A stretch of 64,000 nt of DNA from Oscillospiraceae bacterium (GCA_018110825.1 JAGBCL010000052.1:124001-188000); one strand, 5' to 3'. Positions 1 to 9,600 are shown, numbered from the stretch's first letter. Notes: generated by a model not told the origin, from the sequence alone. Numbers and translations: made by a program.

Positions 1-591
1 TTCTGTCAGGCTGAAAAGGATACTGCAAAACTTATGGGTGTTGACGAATACTACCTTATGGACAAGGAAGCAGAAACCGTGCCAATCGGTGCAAACCGTC
101 TGCTTTATCTCCCATACCTTATGGGTGAACGTACACCGCACCTTGACCCTGATGCAAGAGGTATGTTCTTTGGTCTTTCCGCAATCCACACAAAGAAGGA
201 TATGCTCCGTGCGGTAATGGAAGGAGTTGCGTACTCTCTCCGTGACTGCGTTGAAATTTGCCGTGAAATGAACATCAACGTTTCCGATATGATGGCTTGC
301 GGCGGCGGCGGTACATCTCCGCTGTGGAGACAGATGCTTGCTGACCTTTATGCTTGCCCTGTAAAGACTGCTTCCTCCAAGGAAGGTCCTGCCCTCGGTG
401 TAGCAATCCTCGCACTTGTTGGTGCAGGTGTTTATGCAACAGTACCTGAGGCTTGCGAAAAGCTTGTAGGCGTTGACAAGGTGCAGGAGCCTGTGGCTGA
501 AAATGTTCCTGTTTACGAAAAGTATTTCAGACTTTACGACGAGATTTATCCTGCGGTTCAGGATAAATGTGCAAAACTTGCCAAATTGTAA
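1..591 (+). CDS. xylB: Xylulokinase, C-terminal part (5' end outside window)
   Basis: The reading frame is open from base 1, so the gene begins upstream and only the last 196 residues are seen. They match the C-terminal half of an FGGY-family sugar kinase: YLPYLMGERTPHLDPDARG followed by the GGGGTSPLWRQMLADLY segment that closes over ADP, and an EGPALGVAILA motif. Xylulokinase phosphorylates D-xylulose to xylulose 5-phosphate in the cytoplasm. The GERTPH and EGPALGVA segments favour XylB over glycerol or gluconate kinases. Nothing of a xyl operon is visible downstream; a palindrome and a terminator hairpin follow directly. Confidence 0.85.
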   Translation, partial: FCQAEKDTAKLMGVDEYYLMDKEAETVPIGANRLLYLPYLMGERTPHLDPDARGMFFGLSAIHTKKDMLRAVMEGVAYSLRDCVEICREMNINVSDMMACGGGGTSPLWRQMLADLYACPVKTASSKEGPALGVAILALVGAGVYATVPEACEKLVGVDKVQEPVAENVPVYEKYFRLYDEIYPAVQDKCAKLAKL

Positions 592-607
592 TTCGGCAAC
601 TCTCCGA

Positions 608-624
608 GTTTTGCTTCGCAAAAC
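608..624. repeat. Short palindrome GTTTTGCTTCGCAAAAC, copy 1
   Basis: A 7-bp perfect stem with a TTC loop lies 17 bases after the xylB stop codon. An identical 17-base copy lies at 19172-19188, also just after a stop codon. There is no T-run, so it is not a convincing terminator on its own. Confidence 0.5.
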
Positions 625-655
625 ATCGGTAACTGGCTAAATTATAATCAACAAA

Positions 656-686
656 ACGGGTACCGTGCAAATTGTACGGTACCCGT
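656..686. terminator. Terminator hairpin between xylB and the AraC-GGDEF gene
   Basis: An 11-bp perfect stem, ACGGGTACCGT pairing with ACGGTACCCGT, has a 9-base loop and short T-rich tails on both sides. It lies between convergent genes and probably serves both. Confidence 0.75.
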
Positions 687-701
687 TTAAAAATAAATGA
701 A

Positions 702-1511
702 TTATCCTCTGCCAGCGATTACACAATTGTCAAAAAAGTCACTATATTTGAGATTGCCGTTAGGAATTACAACATAACCTGCGTGCATCGAAACATCAAA
801 TTCCTTTTCACCGTACTTGACAGTTTCTCCATTATGGGCAAGAATTTTTTCAACAGCTGCCTTTGCGTCATCTTCATTGTCAATATCGGTAATCAGCACA
901 AATTCATCTCCACCGATTCGGATTGGAAGCATACTGTCATCTGAATATTCATCAATCCTTCGCAGACACTCAGCAATAGCTATATCCCCTGCTGCTGAAC
1001 CGAGATTATCGTTAATCCACATAAGATGAACCATATCAAAGCACAGCACATATTTGCCGTTTTTGGATTTAATATAATCATAGAGATGTGAAACATCAAA
1101 TTTTCTTGAACTCATCTTAATAATTTCCTTCCCTTCATAATTGACAACTCTTTCCGATTTGCCAAGCTTAGGGAAAATCTCACTGAACTTACGGTTCTTA
1201 CGATACTTTGAAGGAGTAACACCCCACAGTCTCATAAACGCACGGGTAAACACCTCATGAGAATTATAGCCGTATTTCACAGCAATATCCAACACCGATT
1301 CATCTGTTTCCAGCAAATCACGGGCTGCAACAGTGAGCTTTCTCCTTGAAATATAATCGCTTATTCCTATATGAAAAACACAGCTGAACATTTTCTGAAG
1401 ATTTGACAAGGAATAACCGCACTTCTCCGCACACATTTCAGGAGTTAGACCGCTTGTGAGATTTTCTTCAACATATTCAAGCACAACGGACAGAATTTCA
1501 AATTTGTTCAT
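702..1511 (-). CDS. AraC-type HTH fused to a GGDEF domain
   Basis: Residues 1-105 form an AraC/XylS DNA-binding module (LTPEMCAEKCGYSLSNLQKMF, then a second helix-turn-helix ending RLWGVTPSKYRK). Residues 135-269 form a GGDEF domain with an intact GGDEF signature near residue 202 and the upstream IND...GD motif. The usual DxD metal pair is reduced to a single Asp (FDMV) and the FK of the FKxIND element is missing, so cyclase activity is uncertain. I chose the ATG at 1511, preceded by GGTGA, over the ATG 12 bases upstream, which has no ribosome site. It may be a transcription factor that makes or senses c-di-GMP. No partner gene is adjacent. Confidence 0.75.
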   Translation of the reverse strand: MNKFEILSVVLEYVEENLTSGLTPEMCAEKCGYSLSNLQKMFSCVFHIGISDYISRRKLTVAARDLLETDESVLDIAVKYGYNSHEVFTRAFMRLWGVTPSKYRKNRKFSEIFPKLGKSERVVNYEGKEIIKMSSRKFDVSHLYDYIKSKNGKYVLCFDMVHLMWINDNLGSAAGDIAIAECLRRIDEYSDDSMLPIRIGGDEFVLITDIDNEDDAKAAVEKILAHNGETVKYGEKEFDVSMHAGYVVIPNGNLKYSDFFDNCVIAGRG

Positions 1512-1674
1512 AATGGTCACCATTGTTTCAGTTTCGATATCGTATTTTTATTTTAACATGGCTTATCGCAAAATTCTTGATGATTTGAGTAAATTACATT
1601 TTATTATACAATGTATTTTCCTATTATTCAAATTATATTAATTGAAAATTGTGCAGAAAATTTCGCATTATGAC

Positions 1675-1703
1675 TTGACAAGTTCATAAAAATAGTATAT
1701 CAT
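1675..1703 (+). promoter_or_regulatory. Sigma-A promoter of the GntR/ABC operon
   Basis: TTGACA (1675-1680), a 17-base spacer, and TATCAT (1698-1703), 35 bases before the GntR start codon. Confidence 0.65.
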
Positions 1704-1738
1704 TGTATTAAACGAATAATACACAAAGGAGGAAGCAT

Positions 1739-2113
1739 ATGCCTTGGAGCTTTGATTCATCAACTCCGCTTTATCTTCAGATTATGGAACAGATAAAGTT
1801 CAGGATTGCTGTAGGTGACTATAAAGCCGGCGATAAGCTTGCATCAGTTAGAGAACTTGCTGCTGAGGCAGAAGTTAACCCTAATACTATGCAGAAAGCG
1901 CTTTCCGAACTTGAACGTGAAGGCCTGCTCTTTACTCAGCGTACCTCGGGCAGATTTGTTACAGAAAACTCGGAATCGATTACAAGTTTAAGAAGAGGTC
2001 TTGCCAATACACAGCTTGACTTGTTCCTTAAAAAAATGTATAATCTTGGATATGACAATGAAGAAGTTGTTAAGCTTCTTCAGGATTATATTGGACAGGA
2101 GGAACAAGCATAA
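1739..2113 (+). CDS. GntR-family regulator, YtrA subfamily
   Basis: The protein has 124 residues, the size of the short YtrA type: a winged helix at about residues 10-75 (STPLYLQIMEQIKFRIAVGDY, VNPNTMQKALSELEREGLL) and only a short helical tail for dimerisation instead of an effector domain. The GGAGG site 7 bases before the ATG is strong. The stop codon overlaps the ATG of the ABC ATPase (TAATG), so the two are translationally coupled. YtrA-type regulators normally repress the ABC transporter in their own operon, which fits this layout. Confidence 0.85.
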   Translation: MPWSFDSSTPLYLQIMEQIKFRIAVGDYKAGDKLASVRELAAEAEVNPNTMQKALSELEREGLLFTQRTSGRFVTENSESITSLRRGLANTQLDLFLKKMYNLGYDNEEVVKLLQDYIGQEEQA

Positions 2114-2805
2114 TGCTGATTGAATGTAAGAATCTGTGCAAAACTTACGGCGAAACCATTGCACTAAATAATATTAATCTTAATATTGAACACGGGAAAA
2201 TAATTGGCCTGCTGGGTCCGAACGGCAGCGGCAAAACCACACTTATCAAGATATTAAGCGGTTTGCTGACCAAAAGCAGCGGCGAGCTTACAATTTCAGG
2301 AAAAGAAATCGGTATTGAAACGAAGAAAATAGTTTCCTATCTTCCCGAAAGAACTTACCTTAGCGAGTGGATGACCGTCAAGCAGACGGTGGATTTTTTT
2401 AAGGATTTTTACGAGGATTTTAATGAAGAAACCGCATATGGTATGCTTGAAAAGCTGGGCATCAAACCTGGTGACAGACTTAAAACAATGTCAAAGGGTA
2501 CAAAAGAAAAGGTGCAGCTTATTCTTGTTATGAGCCGTAATGCTGAACTTTTCCTGCTTGACGAACCGATTGCGGGTGTTGACCCTGCGGCACGTGACTA
2601 CATAATAAAGACCATTATCGGCAACTATAACGAAAATGCATCGGTTATCATTTCAACGCATCTTATCAGCGACGTTGAAAAAATTCTTGACGAGGTTGTT
2701 ATGATTAAATACGGTTGCCTTGTGATGCACAAGACCGTTGATGAAATCCGTGACGAGCACGGCAAATCCGTGGATGCACTGTTCAGGGAGGTGTTCGCAT
2801 GCTGA
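2113..2805 (+). CDS. ABC transporter ATP-binding protein
   Basis: A 230-residue ABC ATPase with Walker A GPNGSGKTT near residue 40, a diverged signature (TMSKGTKEKVQL in place of LSGGQ), Walker B ELFLLDEPIAGVD, and the H-loop STHL. The diverged signature and the lack of a C-terminal extension are typical of the YtrB/BcrA-like exporters paired with GntR-YtrA regulators. It should energise the permease encoded next, with which it overlaps by 7 bases. The substrate cannot be read from the sequence; lantibiotic or cell-envelope stress export is the usual guess for this class. Confidence 0.85.
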   Translation: MLIECKNLCKTYGETIALNNINLNIEHGKIIGLLGPNGSGKTTLIKILSGLLTKSSGELTISGKEIGIETKKIVSYLPERTYLSEWMTVKQTVDFFKDFYEDFNEETAYGMLEKLGIKPGDRLKTMSKGTKEKVQLILVMSRNAELFLLDEPIAGVDPAARDYIIKTIIGNYNENASVIISTHLISDVEKILDEVVMIKYGCLVMHKTVDEIRDEHGKSVDALFREVFAC

Positions 2806-3632
2806 AAAAACTTATCAAGTATGACATTCTTGCTGATTATAAGCGTTACGGAATTGTATTTGCGGCAATGTTCCTTTTCAGTATTCTGCTTATGACACTG
2901 GACAGACTGACAGATATGTTCAAGGAGAACCGTTTCTTTCAGGTAATGATGATTATCTGTGTAATGCTGTTCTTTGCGGCAGCTATTGTAATGTTTACAA
3001 TGATTTTTGTAATTGCAACAATCCGCTTCTACAAGAACCTTGTCCGTGATGAGGGTTATCTGATGCATACACTTCCTGTTCCTACATGGAAGCTTATTAT
3101 GTCAAAGTTCATCACAACTTACATCTGGTCAGCAGCTGCGGTAATAGTAATGGGTATCTGCTTCGGAATTGTTTCAGGCGAGCCGCTGTGGCTGTTCAAG
3201 CTGGACATCGGCTGGGAATTGCTTTCATCAGCTTTTGTTGAGGATACCATTAATGGTACACCTGAACAGCTCCGCAATTTCTTTGTGGTTTGCTTCATAG
3301 TTTTGGTACTTACCCCAGGGTTCATGGTGCTTCATACCTATATGAGCCTTGCACTGGGTAACCTTTTCCACACACATAAGCTGGGAATGGCTGTACTGAT
3401 GTTCTTTGCACTTTATATTGCCGAACAGCTTCTTTCAGGTGTGGCAATGTTGTTCATGTCATCTGAAATGATTGAATATCTGACAGTTATCGAATCTGTA
3501 GTTCCATTTGAGACTGGCTACAAGTACATGATGACATCACTGATTTTCTCCATTGTTTATACAATTGTACTGATGATTGTATTCTTTATCGGTGCAGAAA
3601 GAATTTTCTCGAAAAAACTTAATCTTGAATAA
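2799..3632 (+). CDS. ABC transporter permease, six or more membrane helices
   Basis: A 277-residue hydrophobic protein with membrane segments near residues 20-37, 50-75, 105-125, 165-190, 198-220 and 245-267, giving the ABC-2 type exporter topology. The start has a GGAGG site 8 bases upstream and overlaps the end of the ATPase gene. It is the membrane half of the preceding GntR-regulated exporter. The MHTLPVPTWKLIMSKF stretch resembles the conserved cytoplasmic motif of such permeases (YLMHTLPV). The substrate is unknown. Confidence 0.75.
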   Translation: MLKKLIKYDILADYKRYGIVFAAMFLFSILLMTLDRLTDMFKENRFFQVMMIICVMLFFAAAIVMFTMIFVIATIRFYKNLVRDEGYLMHTLPVPTWKLIMSKFITTYIWSAAAVIVMGICFGIVSGEPLWLFKLDIGWELLSSAFVEDTINGTPEQLRNFFVVCFIVLVLTPGFMVLHTYMSLALGNLFHTHKLGMAVLMFFALYIAEQLLSGVAMLFMSSEMIEYLTVIESVVPFETGYKYMMTSLIFSIVYTIVLMIVFFIGAERIFSKKLNLE

Positions 3633-3636
3633 AACA

Positions 3637-3672
3637 AAGGCCTGGAATTGGGAACACCCATTTCCAAGCCTT
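3637..3672. terminator. Terminator between convergent permease gene and pyrD
   Basis: A long stem with two mismatches pairs AAGGC...TGGAA...TGGG with CCCA...TTCCA...GCCTT around an AACA loop. T-rich sequence follows on the + side. Confidence 0.7.
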
Positions 3673-3679
3673 ATTTTAT

Positions 3680-4600
3680 TTACCAGGGCTGAACAGTGCC
3701 TACGATATCCTGGAGGCTGTTCAGGTTGTTGTCAGCAACATACTTTTCAAGTCCCTCGATAATCTCAACAGGAGCCATCGGATTGGAGAAAAGCGCTGCA
3801 CCAATCTGTACTGTCTGTGCGCCAGCCATCATCATTTCAACAACGTCCTCCCAGCGTGAAATACCGCCCATACCGCATACGGGGATATTTACTGCGTTGG
3901 CAACCTGCCAAACCATCCTTACCGCAACTGGGAAAATTGCTGGGCCTGAAAGTCCGCCAACATTGTTGTGGAGAATAGGTCTGCGGGTCTTGATGTCGAT
4001 ACGCATACCGAGAAGTGTATTGATAAGGGAAACTGCGTCAGCACCCTCAGCTTCAACAGCCTTTGCGATTTCAGCAATGTTTGTAACGTTAGGGGAAAGC
4101 TTCATCATAACAGGCTTGCTTGTTACAGCTCTTACGATTTTTGTGATTGAAGCCGCGCCCTCACAGCTTACGCCGAAAGCCGCGCCGCCAGCCTTAACGT
4201 TAGGGCAGGAAATGTTTACCTCAATCATATCAACGTCTGTGCTGTCAAGCTTTTCAGCAATTTCACGGTACTCGTCAGCTGTTGAACCTGCAATGTTAGC
4301 AATTACAACAGTGTCCTTTGTCTTAAGGTTAGGAAGCTCAACTGCGATAAAGTGGTCAACACCAGGATTCTGGAGTCCCACGCTGTTGAGCATACCGCTT
4401 GGAGTTTCAGCAATTCTTGGTGGGAGATTACCTGTGCGCTGTCTTGGAGTTGTACCCTTTACTGAGATACCGCCGAGAGTTGACAGTGGGTAGAAGTGCT
4501 CGAATTCTCTGCCGTAGCCGAATGCACCCGACGCAGGGATAAGCGGATTTTTGAAGTCAACGCCGCAGAAATTCACGGCAAGCTTGTTTGAATTACTCAT
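3680..4600 (-). CDS. pyrD: Dihydroorotate dehydrogenase B, catalytic subunit
   Basis: This 306-residue class 1B enzyme oxidises dihydroorotate to orotate, passing electrons to NAD through PyrK. Visible motifs are NPLIPASGAFGYG near the start, EVNISCPNVK, MKLSPNVTNI, and the FMN phosphate segment GMGGISRWEDVVEMMMAGAQTVQIGAAL. The start is the ATG at 4600, with GGAGGTG 8 bases upstream; a longer open frame runs back into pyrK but has no ribosome site. It overlaps the end of pyrK by 8 bases, as expected for two subunits made together. It is the last gene of the pyr operon. Confidence 0.93.
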   Translation of the reverse strand: MSNSNKLAVNFCGVDFKNPLIPASGAFGYGREFEHFYPLSTLGGISVKGTTPRQRTGNLPPRIAETPSGMLNSVGLQNPGVDHFIAVELPNLKTKDTVVIANIAGSTADEYREIAEKLDSTDVDMIEVNISCPNVKAGGAAFGVSCEGAASITKIVRAVTSKPVMMKLSPNVTNIAEIAKAVEAEGADAVSLINTLLGMRIDIKTRRPILHNNVGGLSGPAIFPVAVRMVWQVANAVNIPVCGMGGISRWEDVVEMMMAGAQTVQIGAALFSNPMAPVEIIEGLEKYVADNNLNSLQDIVGTVQPW

Positions 4601-5369
4601 CGAAAAGCACCTCCTCAGCATTGAAAACAGGGCCGTCCTTGCAGACGTGAGCGTAATATTCGTTGCCGTCACGGATTGTTCTGCAAGCACAAACGAGGCA
4701 CGCACCAACGCCGCAGCCCATTCTTTCTTCAAGGGAAACCTGACACTTTACGCCGTTTTCCTTTGCGATTTCGATAATTCTGCGGAGCATTACATTTGGC
4801 CCGCAAGCGTAGATTACGTCAGGCTTTTTGGAAGCAAGAACTTCCTTGAGGGCGTCTGTTACGAAGCCCTTTCTGCCTGCTGAACCGTCATCTGTACAGA
4901 GAATTGTTTCTGCGCCTGTTGCCGCAAAATCCTCCTGAAGAATTACAGCGGAAGCGTTTCTGTAGCCGCTGATTACGGTAGCGTTCTTGCCGAAGTTTTC
5001 AGCAACCGCAAGCATTGGAGGGTTACCGATACCGCCGCCGATGATGACAGCAGTTTCGTGGCCATCCATTTCGAAGCCGCGTCCGCCGAGAGGTGCAACG
5101 ATATCAATCATTGCGCCCTCTGCAAGCTGGGACATAACCTTTGTACCCTCACCTCTTACCTCGAAGATAATGCGGAGAGTACCCTTGTTCTTGTCAATTG
5201 AGCAGATGGAAATCGGACGGCGGAGCATAAAGCCGTCAACCTTGACGTTGACAAACTGACCTGCCACAGCCGCTTCTGCAACGTCGGGGCAGAGAATTGT
5301 CAGGTCATAGATTTCCTTTGCAAGTGTTTTCTTTGAGAGGATAAGATATTTACCCTGTGTGTATTTCAT
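4593..5369 (-). CDS. pyrK: Dihydroorotate dehydrogenase B, electron-transfer subunit
   Basis: A 258-residue FAD and [2Fe-2S] protein of the ferredoxin-reductase fold. The FAD-binding part carries LRRPISICSID, the NAD-binding part GGGIGNPPML, and the C-terminal iron-sulfur motif is CGVGACLVCACRT with a later Cys in HVCKDGP, giving the four cluster ligands. AAAGGAG stands 10 bases before the ATG. It moves electrons from PyrD to NAD+. It is the second-last gene of the pyr operon and is preceded by two genes that have no obvious role in pyrimidine synthesis. Confidence 0.93.
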   Translation of the reverse strand: MKYTQGKYLILSKKTLAKEIYDLTILCPDVAEAAVAGQFVNVKVDGFMLRRPISICSIDKNKGTLRIIFEVRGEGTKVMSQLAEGAMIDIVAPLGGRGFEMDGHETAVIIGGGIGNPPMLAVAENFGKNATVISGYRNASAVILQEDFAATGAETILCTDDGSAGRKGFVTDALKEVLASKKPDVIYACGPNVMLRRIIEIAKENGVKCQVSLEERMGCGVGACLVCACRTIRDGNEYYAHVCKDGPVFNAEEVLFDE

Positions 5370-5384
5370 TGGGAGTTTCTCCTT

Positions 5385-5573
5385 TCATATTATTTTGGTT
5401 ATTATTTTTGTTATTTGGTTTATTCCTTTTTTACAAATAACGAATGTACCTGATAATACAGTTGCTACAATACCTGCCTTCTTCACAGCATCCCAATTTT
5501 TGGATTCGCAGTTTTTACAATACTTTCGTTCGGTATTACCAGTAAGTTCTTTACCACATTTTTTACAAGTCAT
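5385..5573 (-). CDS. Small zinc-ribbon protein with one membrane helix
   Basis: A 62-residue protein. Residues 3-23 hold two Cys pairs, CKKCG and CKNCE, of a zinc ribbon. Residues 32-48 (AGIVATVLSGTFVIC) can span a membrane, and a basic tail follows. GGAGG lies 8 bases before the ATG, and the gap to pyrK is only 15 bases, so it is very likely expressed. I do not know its function. It sits with the next unknown gene between carB and pyrK inside the pyrimidine operon. Confidence 0.65.
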   Translation of the reverse strand: MTCKKCGKELTGNTERKYCKNCESKNWDAVKKAGIVATVLSGTFVICKKGINQITKIITKII

Positions 5574-5588
5574 ATGTATACCTCCACA

Positions 5589-6572
5589 TTAATAAAATTC
5601 GTCTTTTAACAAACTAATATTTTCTCGTTGGTTAACAGTTAATTTATTAAGTTCATTATATACAATACGAGGTTTATCAATCCAAAAATTATTATCCGAA
5701 ATACTATCATCATATTCCTGAAGCATTTCATAAGCCTTATTTTTAATAATATTAGAATTAATAAAATCCTTATATTCAGTAATGCTTTGTAACATAGCAT
5801 CTTTTTCTCCGAATGCCATATAACCCTGGGCACAAATGCTTGTTGCTTCATTAATATACATAAACGCGGTGCGTATATTTTTTACTGTTTCGGCTGTGGT
5901 CTTCTGTGAACTGAAAATTGTAGAAAGTGGAGCTGCTGTCTTTTCAGAAAGATATTTTATATCGTACTTCATTGTTTCCATCAACTGTGCTCTGCCATTA
6001 TTTGCAGTTTGAATTGCGGTAGCCATCAAATGTCGTTGTAATTCACTATCATTGACGGAAAGAGCTTGTCTGAAAATGTTTTCAGCACTACACACAAGTC
6101 CTATTCTGTCATTACGTTGTCCAGCTTCAACTTTACCGAGTGTTTCGTTGATTTCATCAAGTTTTTTGCTTATTTCAGCCAATTGCTTATTAATTACATA
6201 ATTATTAATTCCATCTGCCAATTCTGGGGTCATATCTTTGGGATGTAATCTTACTTGAGCGGCAAATTTATTATCAGGACCTGATAATATAGGTAAAAAT
6301 CCATCTCCATCATTCCTTGGAACAAATTTTAATGTACCTTCATCAAGTAATTTTTTTGCTTCTTCACCTAATGAAATATCCCAACCTTGTTCCGATTTTA
6401 AACTTTGAACAAACTGACCCAAAGCATTTGAATTGCCCAAAACATACATAAAATTCTTTTCAGCCTGCTTTAATGCAATATCAGCAATTGAACCTTGATA
6501 TTCTTCAATTTGTGTACCCATATCAAGCGTATTCAACATCAATTGAAAATCATCATCAACAGTATTACACAT
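5589..6572 (-). CDS. Unknown 327-residue protein inside the pyr operon
   Basis: I do not recognise this family. The protein is soluble, with no signal peptide or membrane segment. Residues 130-155 (NKQLAEISKKLDEINETLGKVE) look like a short coiled coil, and the remainder is mostly predicted helix. The start is the ATG at 6572 with GAGGTGA upstream; a TTG three bases earlier is less likely. It uses many AT-rich codons (AAT, TTA, ATA) compared with carB and pyrK, which suggests later arrival. It lies 15 bases before the zinc-ribbon gene, and the pair could form a unit, for example effector and membrane partner; that is a guess. Confidence 0.7.
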   Translation of the reverse strand: MCNTVDDDFQLMLNTLDMGTQIEEYQGSIADIALKQAEKNFMYVLGNSNALGQFVQSLKSEQGWDISLGEEAKKLLDEGTLKFVPRNDGDGFLPILSGPDNKFAAQVRLHPKDMTPELADGINNYVINKQLAEISKKLDEINETLGKVEAGQRNDRIGLVCSAENIFRQALSVNDSELQRHLMATAIQTANNGRAQLMETMKYDIKYLSEKTAAPLSTIFSSQKTTAETVKNIRTAFMYINEATSICAQGYMAFGEKDAMLQSITEYKDFINSNIIKNKAYEMLQEYDDSISDNNFWIDKPRIVYNELNKLTVNQRENISLLKDEFY

Positions 6573-6600
6573 CAATTGTCACCTCACATAAGCTTTACGA

Positions 6601-6624
6601 AAATCGGGGCAAAAGCCCCGATTT
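6601..6624 (-). terminator. Strong hairpin just after carB
   Basis: A 10-bp perfect stem (AAATCGGGGC with GCCCCGATTT, loop AAAA) begins 2 bases past the carB stop. The following T-run is short (ATTTTCG), so it may be a partial terminator or an mRNA-stability element that lowers expression of the four downstream genes. Confidence 0.6.
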
Positions 6625-6625
6625 A

Positions 6626-9600
6626 TCATATTTCCGTAATATCAATCATTTCCATATCGTCGATGTTCTTGCCCATCATAAGGATGTCAGCAACAGCGTT
6701 TGCTGTGTCGATTGCTGTCAGACAGCAGATGGAACGTTCAACGGTCTTACGGCGGATTTTTACGCTGTCAAATGCAGGGATACGTCCCTTTGCGGAGGTG
6801 GAAATTACATAGTCAATCTTGCCGCTGTCAAGGAGAGTCATAACGTTAGGCGCTTCCTCAGATGCACGTCTTGTAACGCTTGCGGCAACCATATTTCTGT
6901 TCAGCATTGAAGCTGTTCCGCTTGTCGCGTAAATATCGAAGCCAAGATGCTCAAATTTTTCAGCAACATAGATAATTTCCTGCTTGTCGGTGTCACGAAC
7001 TGTAATCAGTACGCCGCCGCCCTTCTTCTTTTCAAGGCTGTAGCCTGCAGCAACAAGTCCCTTGTAGAGTGCGTCCTCAAAGCTTTTTGCAATACCAAGG
7101 CACTCACCTGTAGACTTCATCTCAGGGCCGAGGGCTGTATCAACATCGTGAAGCTTTTCAAAGCTGAACACAGGAACCTTTACAGCGATAAAGTCAGCTT
7201 CTTTGTAGAGTCCACTTGTGTAGCCCTGATCCTTAAGGCTTTCGCCCAGCATAATCTTTGTTGCAACGTCAACCATCGGCACGCCTGTTACCTTGGAAAT
7301 GTAAGGAACAGTTCTGGAGGAACGTGGGTTAACCTCAATAACGTAAACCTCGTCATTGTAAACAACGTACTGAATATTTACAAGACCAATAACCTTGAGT
7401 TCCATAGCAAGTCTGCGTGTGTATTCGATAATTGTTTCACGGATTTTCTTTGTGAGAGTGAGGGCAGGATATACGGAAATTGAGTCGCCCGAGTGGATAC
7501 CAGCACGCTCGATATGCTCCATAATACCGGGGATAACGTAGTCTGTACCGTCACAGATTGCGTCAACTTCAACTTCCTTACCCATCATATATTTGTCGAT
7601 GAGAACAGGATTTTCAAGTCCACCACGCATAATGATTTCCATATACTCGATGATATCCTGATTGGAGTGAGCGATAATCATATTCTGACCGCCGAGAACA
7701 TAGGAAGGACGCATAAGAACAGGGTAGCCAAGCTGTTCAGCAGCCTTGAGTGCTTCCTCTGTGTTCATTACTGTAAAGCCCTCAGGACGTGGAATACCGC
7801 ACTTGTTGAGGAGCTCGTCAAAACGTTCTCTGTCCTCTGCTGCGTCAATGCTGTCAGCAGAAGTACCGAGGATATTTACACCCATATCGGAGAGGTGCTT
7901 TGTAAGCTTGATAGCGGTCTGACCGCCGAACTGTACAACAACGCCGTATGGCTTTTCAGTTTCGATAATAGCTTCAACATCTTCTCTTGTGAGTGGGTCG
8001 AAGTAAAGTCTGTCGCCTGTGTCGAAATCGGTGGAAACAGTTTCAGGGTTGTTGTTGCAGATAACAGCCTCGTAACCCATTTCTTTAAGTGCCCATACAC
8101 AGTGTACAGAACAGTAGTCGAACTCGATACCCTGACCGATACGGATTGGGCCTGAGCCGAAAACAATGATTTTCTTCTTGCCTGTGTCGTTGTTCTCAAT
8201 GAACTGCTTTGCTTCGTTCTCCTCGTCAAATGTGGAGTAGAAGTAAGGTGTTTCAGCCTTGAATTCACCTGCGCAGGTATCAACCATCTTGAACACGGCT
8301 CTTGTTCTCTTAGGACACTTCTGACCGCTGATGCGCTCGATTGTGCTGTCGAGGTAGCCGTACTTCTTGGCAATATCGTACTTTTCTTCTGTAAGCTCGC
8401 CGTCAGCAAGATATCTTTCAAGCTCGACAAGATTGTTCAGCTTGGAGATGAACCAACGGTCAATCTTTGTGATTTCGTGGATTGTATCAATTGAAATACC
8501 ACGCTTCAGCGCCTCAAATACAACGAATGCACGCTCGTCATCAACGTTGTAAAGACGGCTTCTGATTTCAGCGTCATCAAGACGTTCAAGCTTCTTCAGA
8601 TTCATTGTATCAAGTCCCAGCTCGATTGAACGTACAGCCTTCATCATAGCCTGTTCAAAGGAAGTACCGATGGACATAACCTCACCTGTTGCCATCATCT
8701 GTGTGCCGAGTGTACGTTTAGCATAAACAAACTTATCAAAAGCCCACTTCGGGAACTTTACTACACAGTAGTCAACAGCAGGCTCGAAGCAAGCGTAGGT
8801 GTTGCCTGTAACCTGATTTACGATTTCATCAAGGCTGTAGCCGATAGCGATTTTTGAAGCAACCTTTGCAATCGGGTAGCCTGTTGCCTTGGAAGCAAGT
8901 GCAGAAGAACGTGAAACTCGTGGATTAACCTCGATAACAGCGTACTCAAAGCTTGTTGGGTGGAGTGCAAACTGACAGTTACAGCCGCCCTCAACCTTGA
9001 GCTCGGAAACAATGTTCAGCGCTGCTGTACGGAGCATCTGATATTCTCTGTCTGTAAGGGATACAGCAGGAGCAATAACGATTGAGTCACCAGTGTGAAC
9101 GCCTACAGGGTCGAAGTTTTCCATTGAGCAGACTGTGATAACGTTGCCCTTACTGTCACGGATAACCTCAAATTCGATTTCCTTCCAGCCGCTGATACAC
9201 TTCTCAACAAGAATCTGTGTAATCGGTGAAAGACGCAGACCATTTGTAGCAATATCACGAAGCTCGTCCTCATTGTATGCGATACCGCCGCCTGTACCGC
9301 CGAGGGTAAATGCAGGACGCACGATTACAGGGTAGTCGATAACTTCAGCAAAGTCAACTGCGTCCTCAACTGTTTCAACAACCTTTGAAGGGATGCAAGG
9401 CTCACCGATTTTTTCCATTGTATCCTTGAATGCCTGTCTGTCCTCTGCCTTGTGGATAGTTTCAGGGTTTGCGCCGAGAAGCTTTACGCCCTGTTCAGCG
9501 AGGAATCCGCACTCTGCAAGCTGCATTGAAAGTGTAAGACCTGTCTGTCCGCCGAGGGTGGAAAGAACGCTGTCAGGCTTTTCGATTTTGATAATCTTCT

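Noticed and set aside
4600-4732. Longer pyrD beginning inside pyrK
   Set aside because: The extension has no ribosome site and does not resemble PyrD; the ATG at 4600 has a strong one.
7493-8155. Rightward open frames within carB, asnS, pcrA and other genes
   Set aside because: They are antisense shadows of well-conserved genes, with no ribosome site and no recognisable product.
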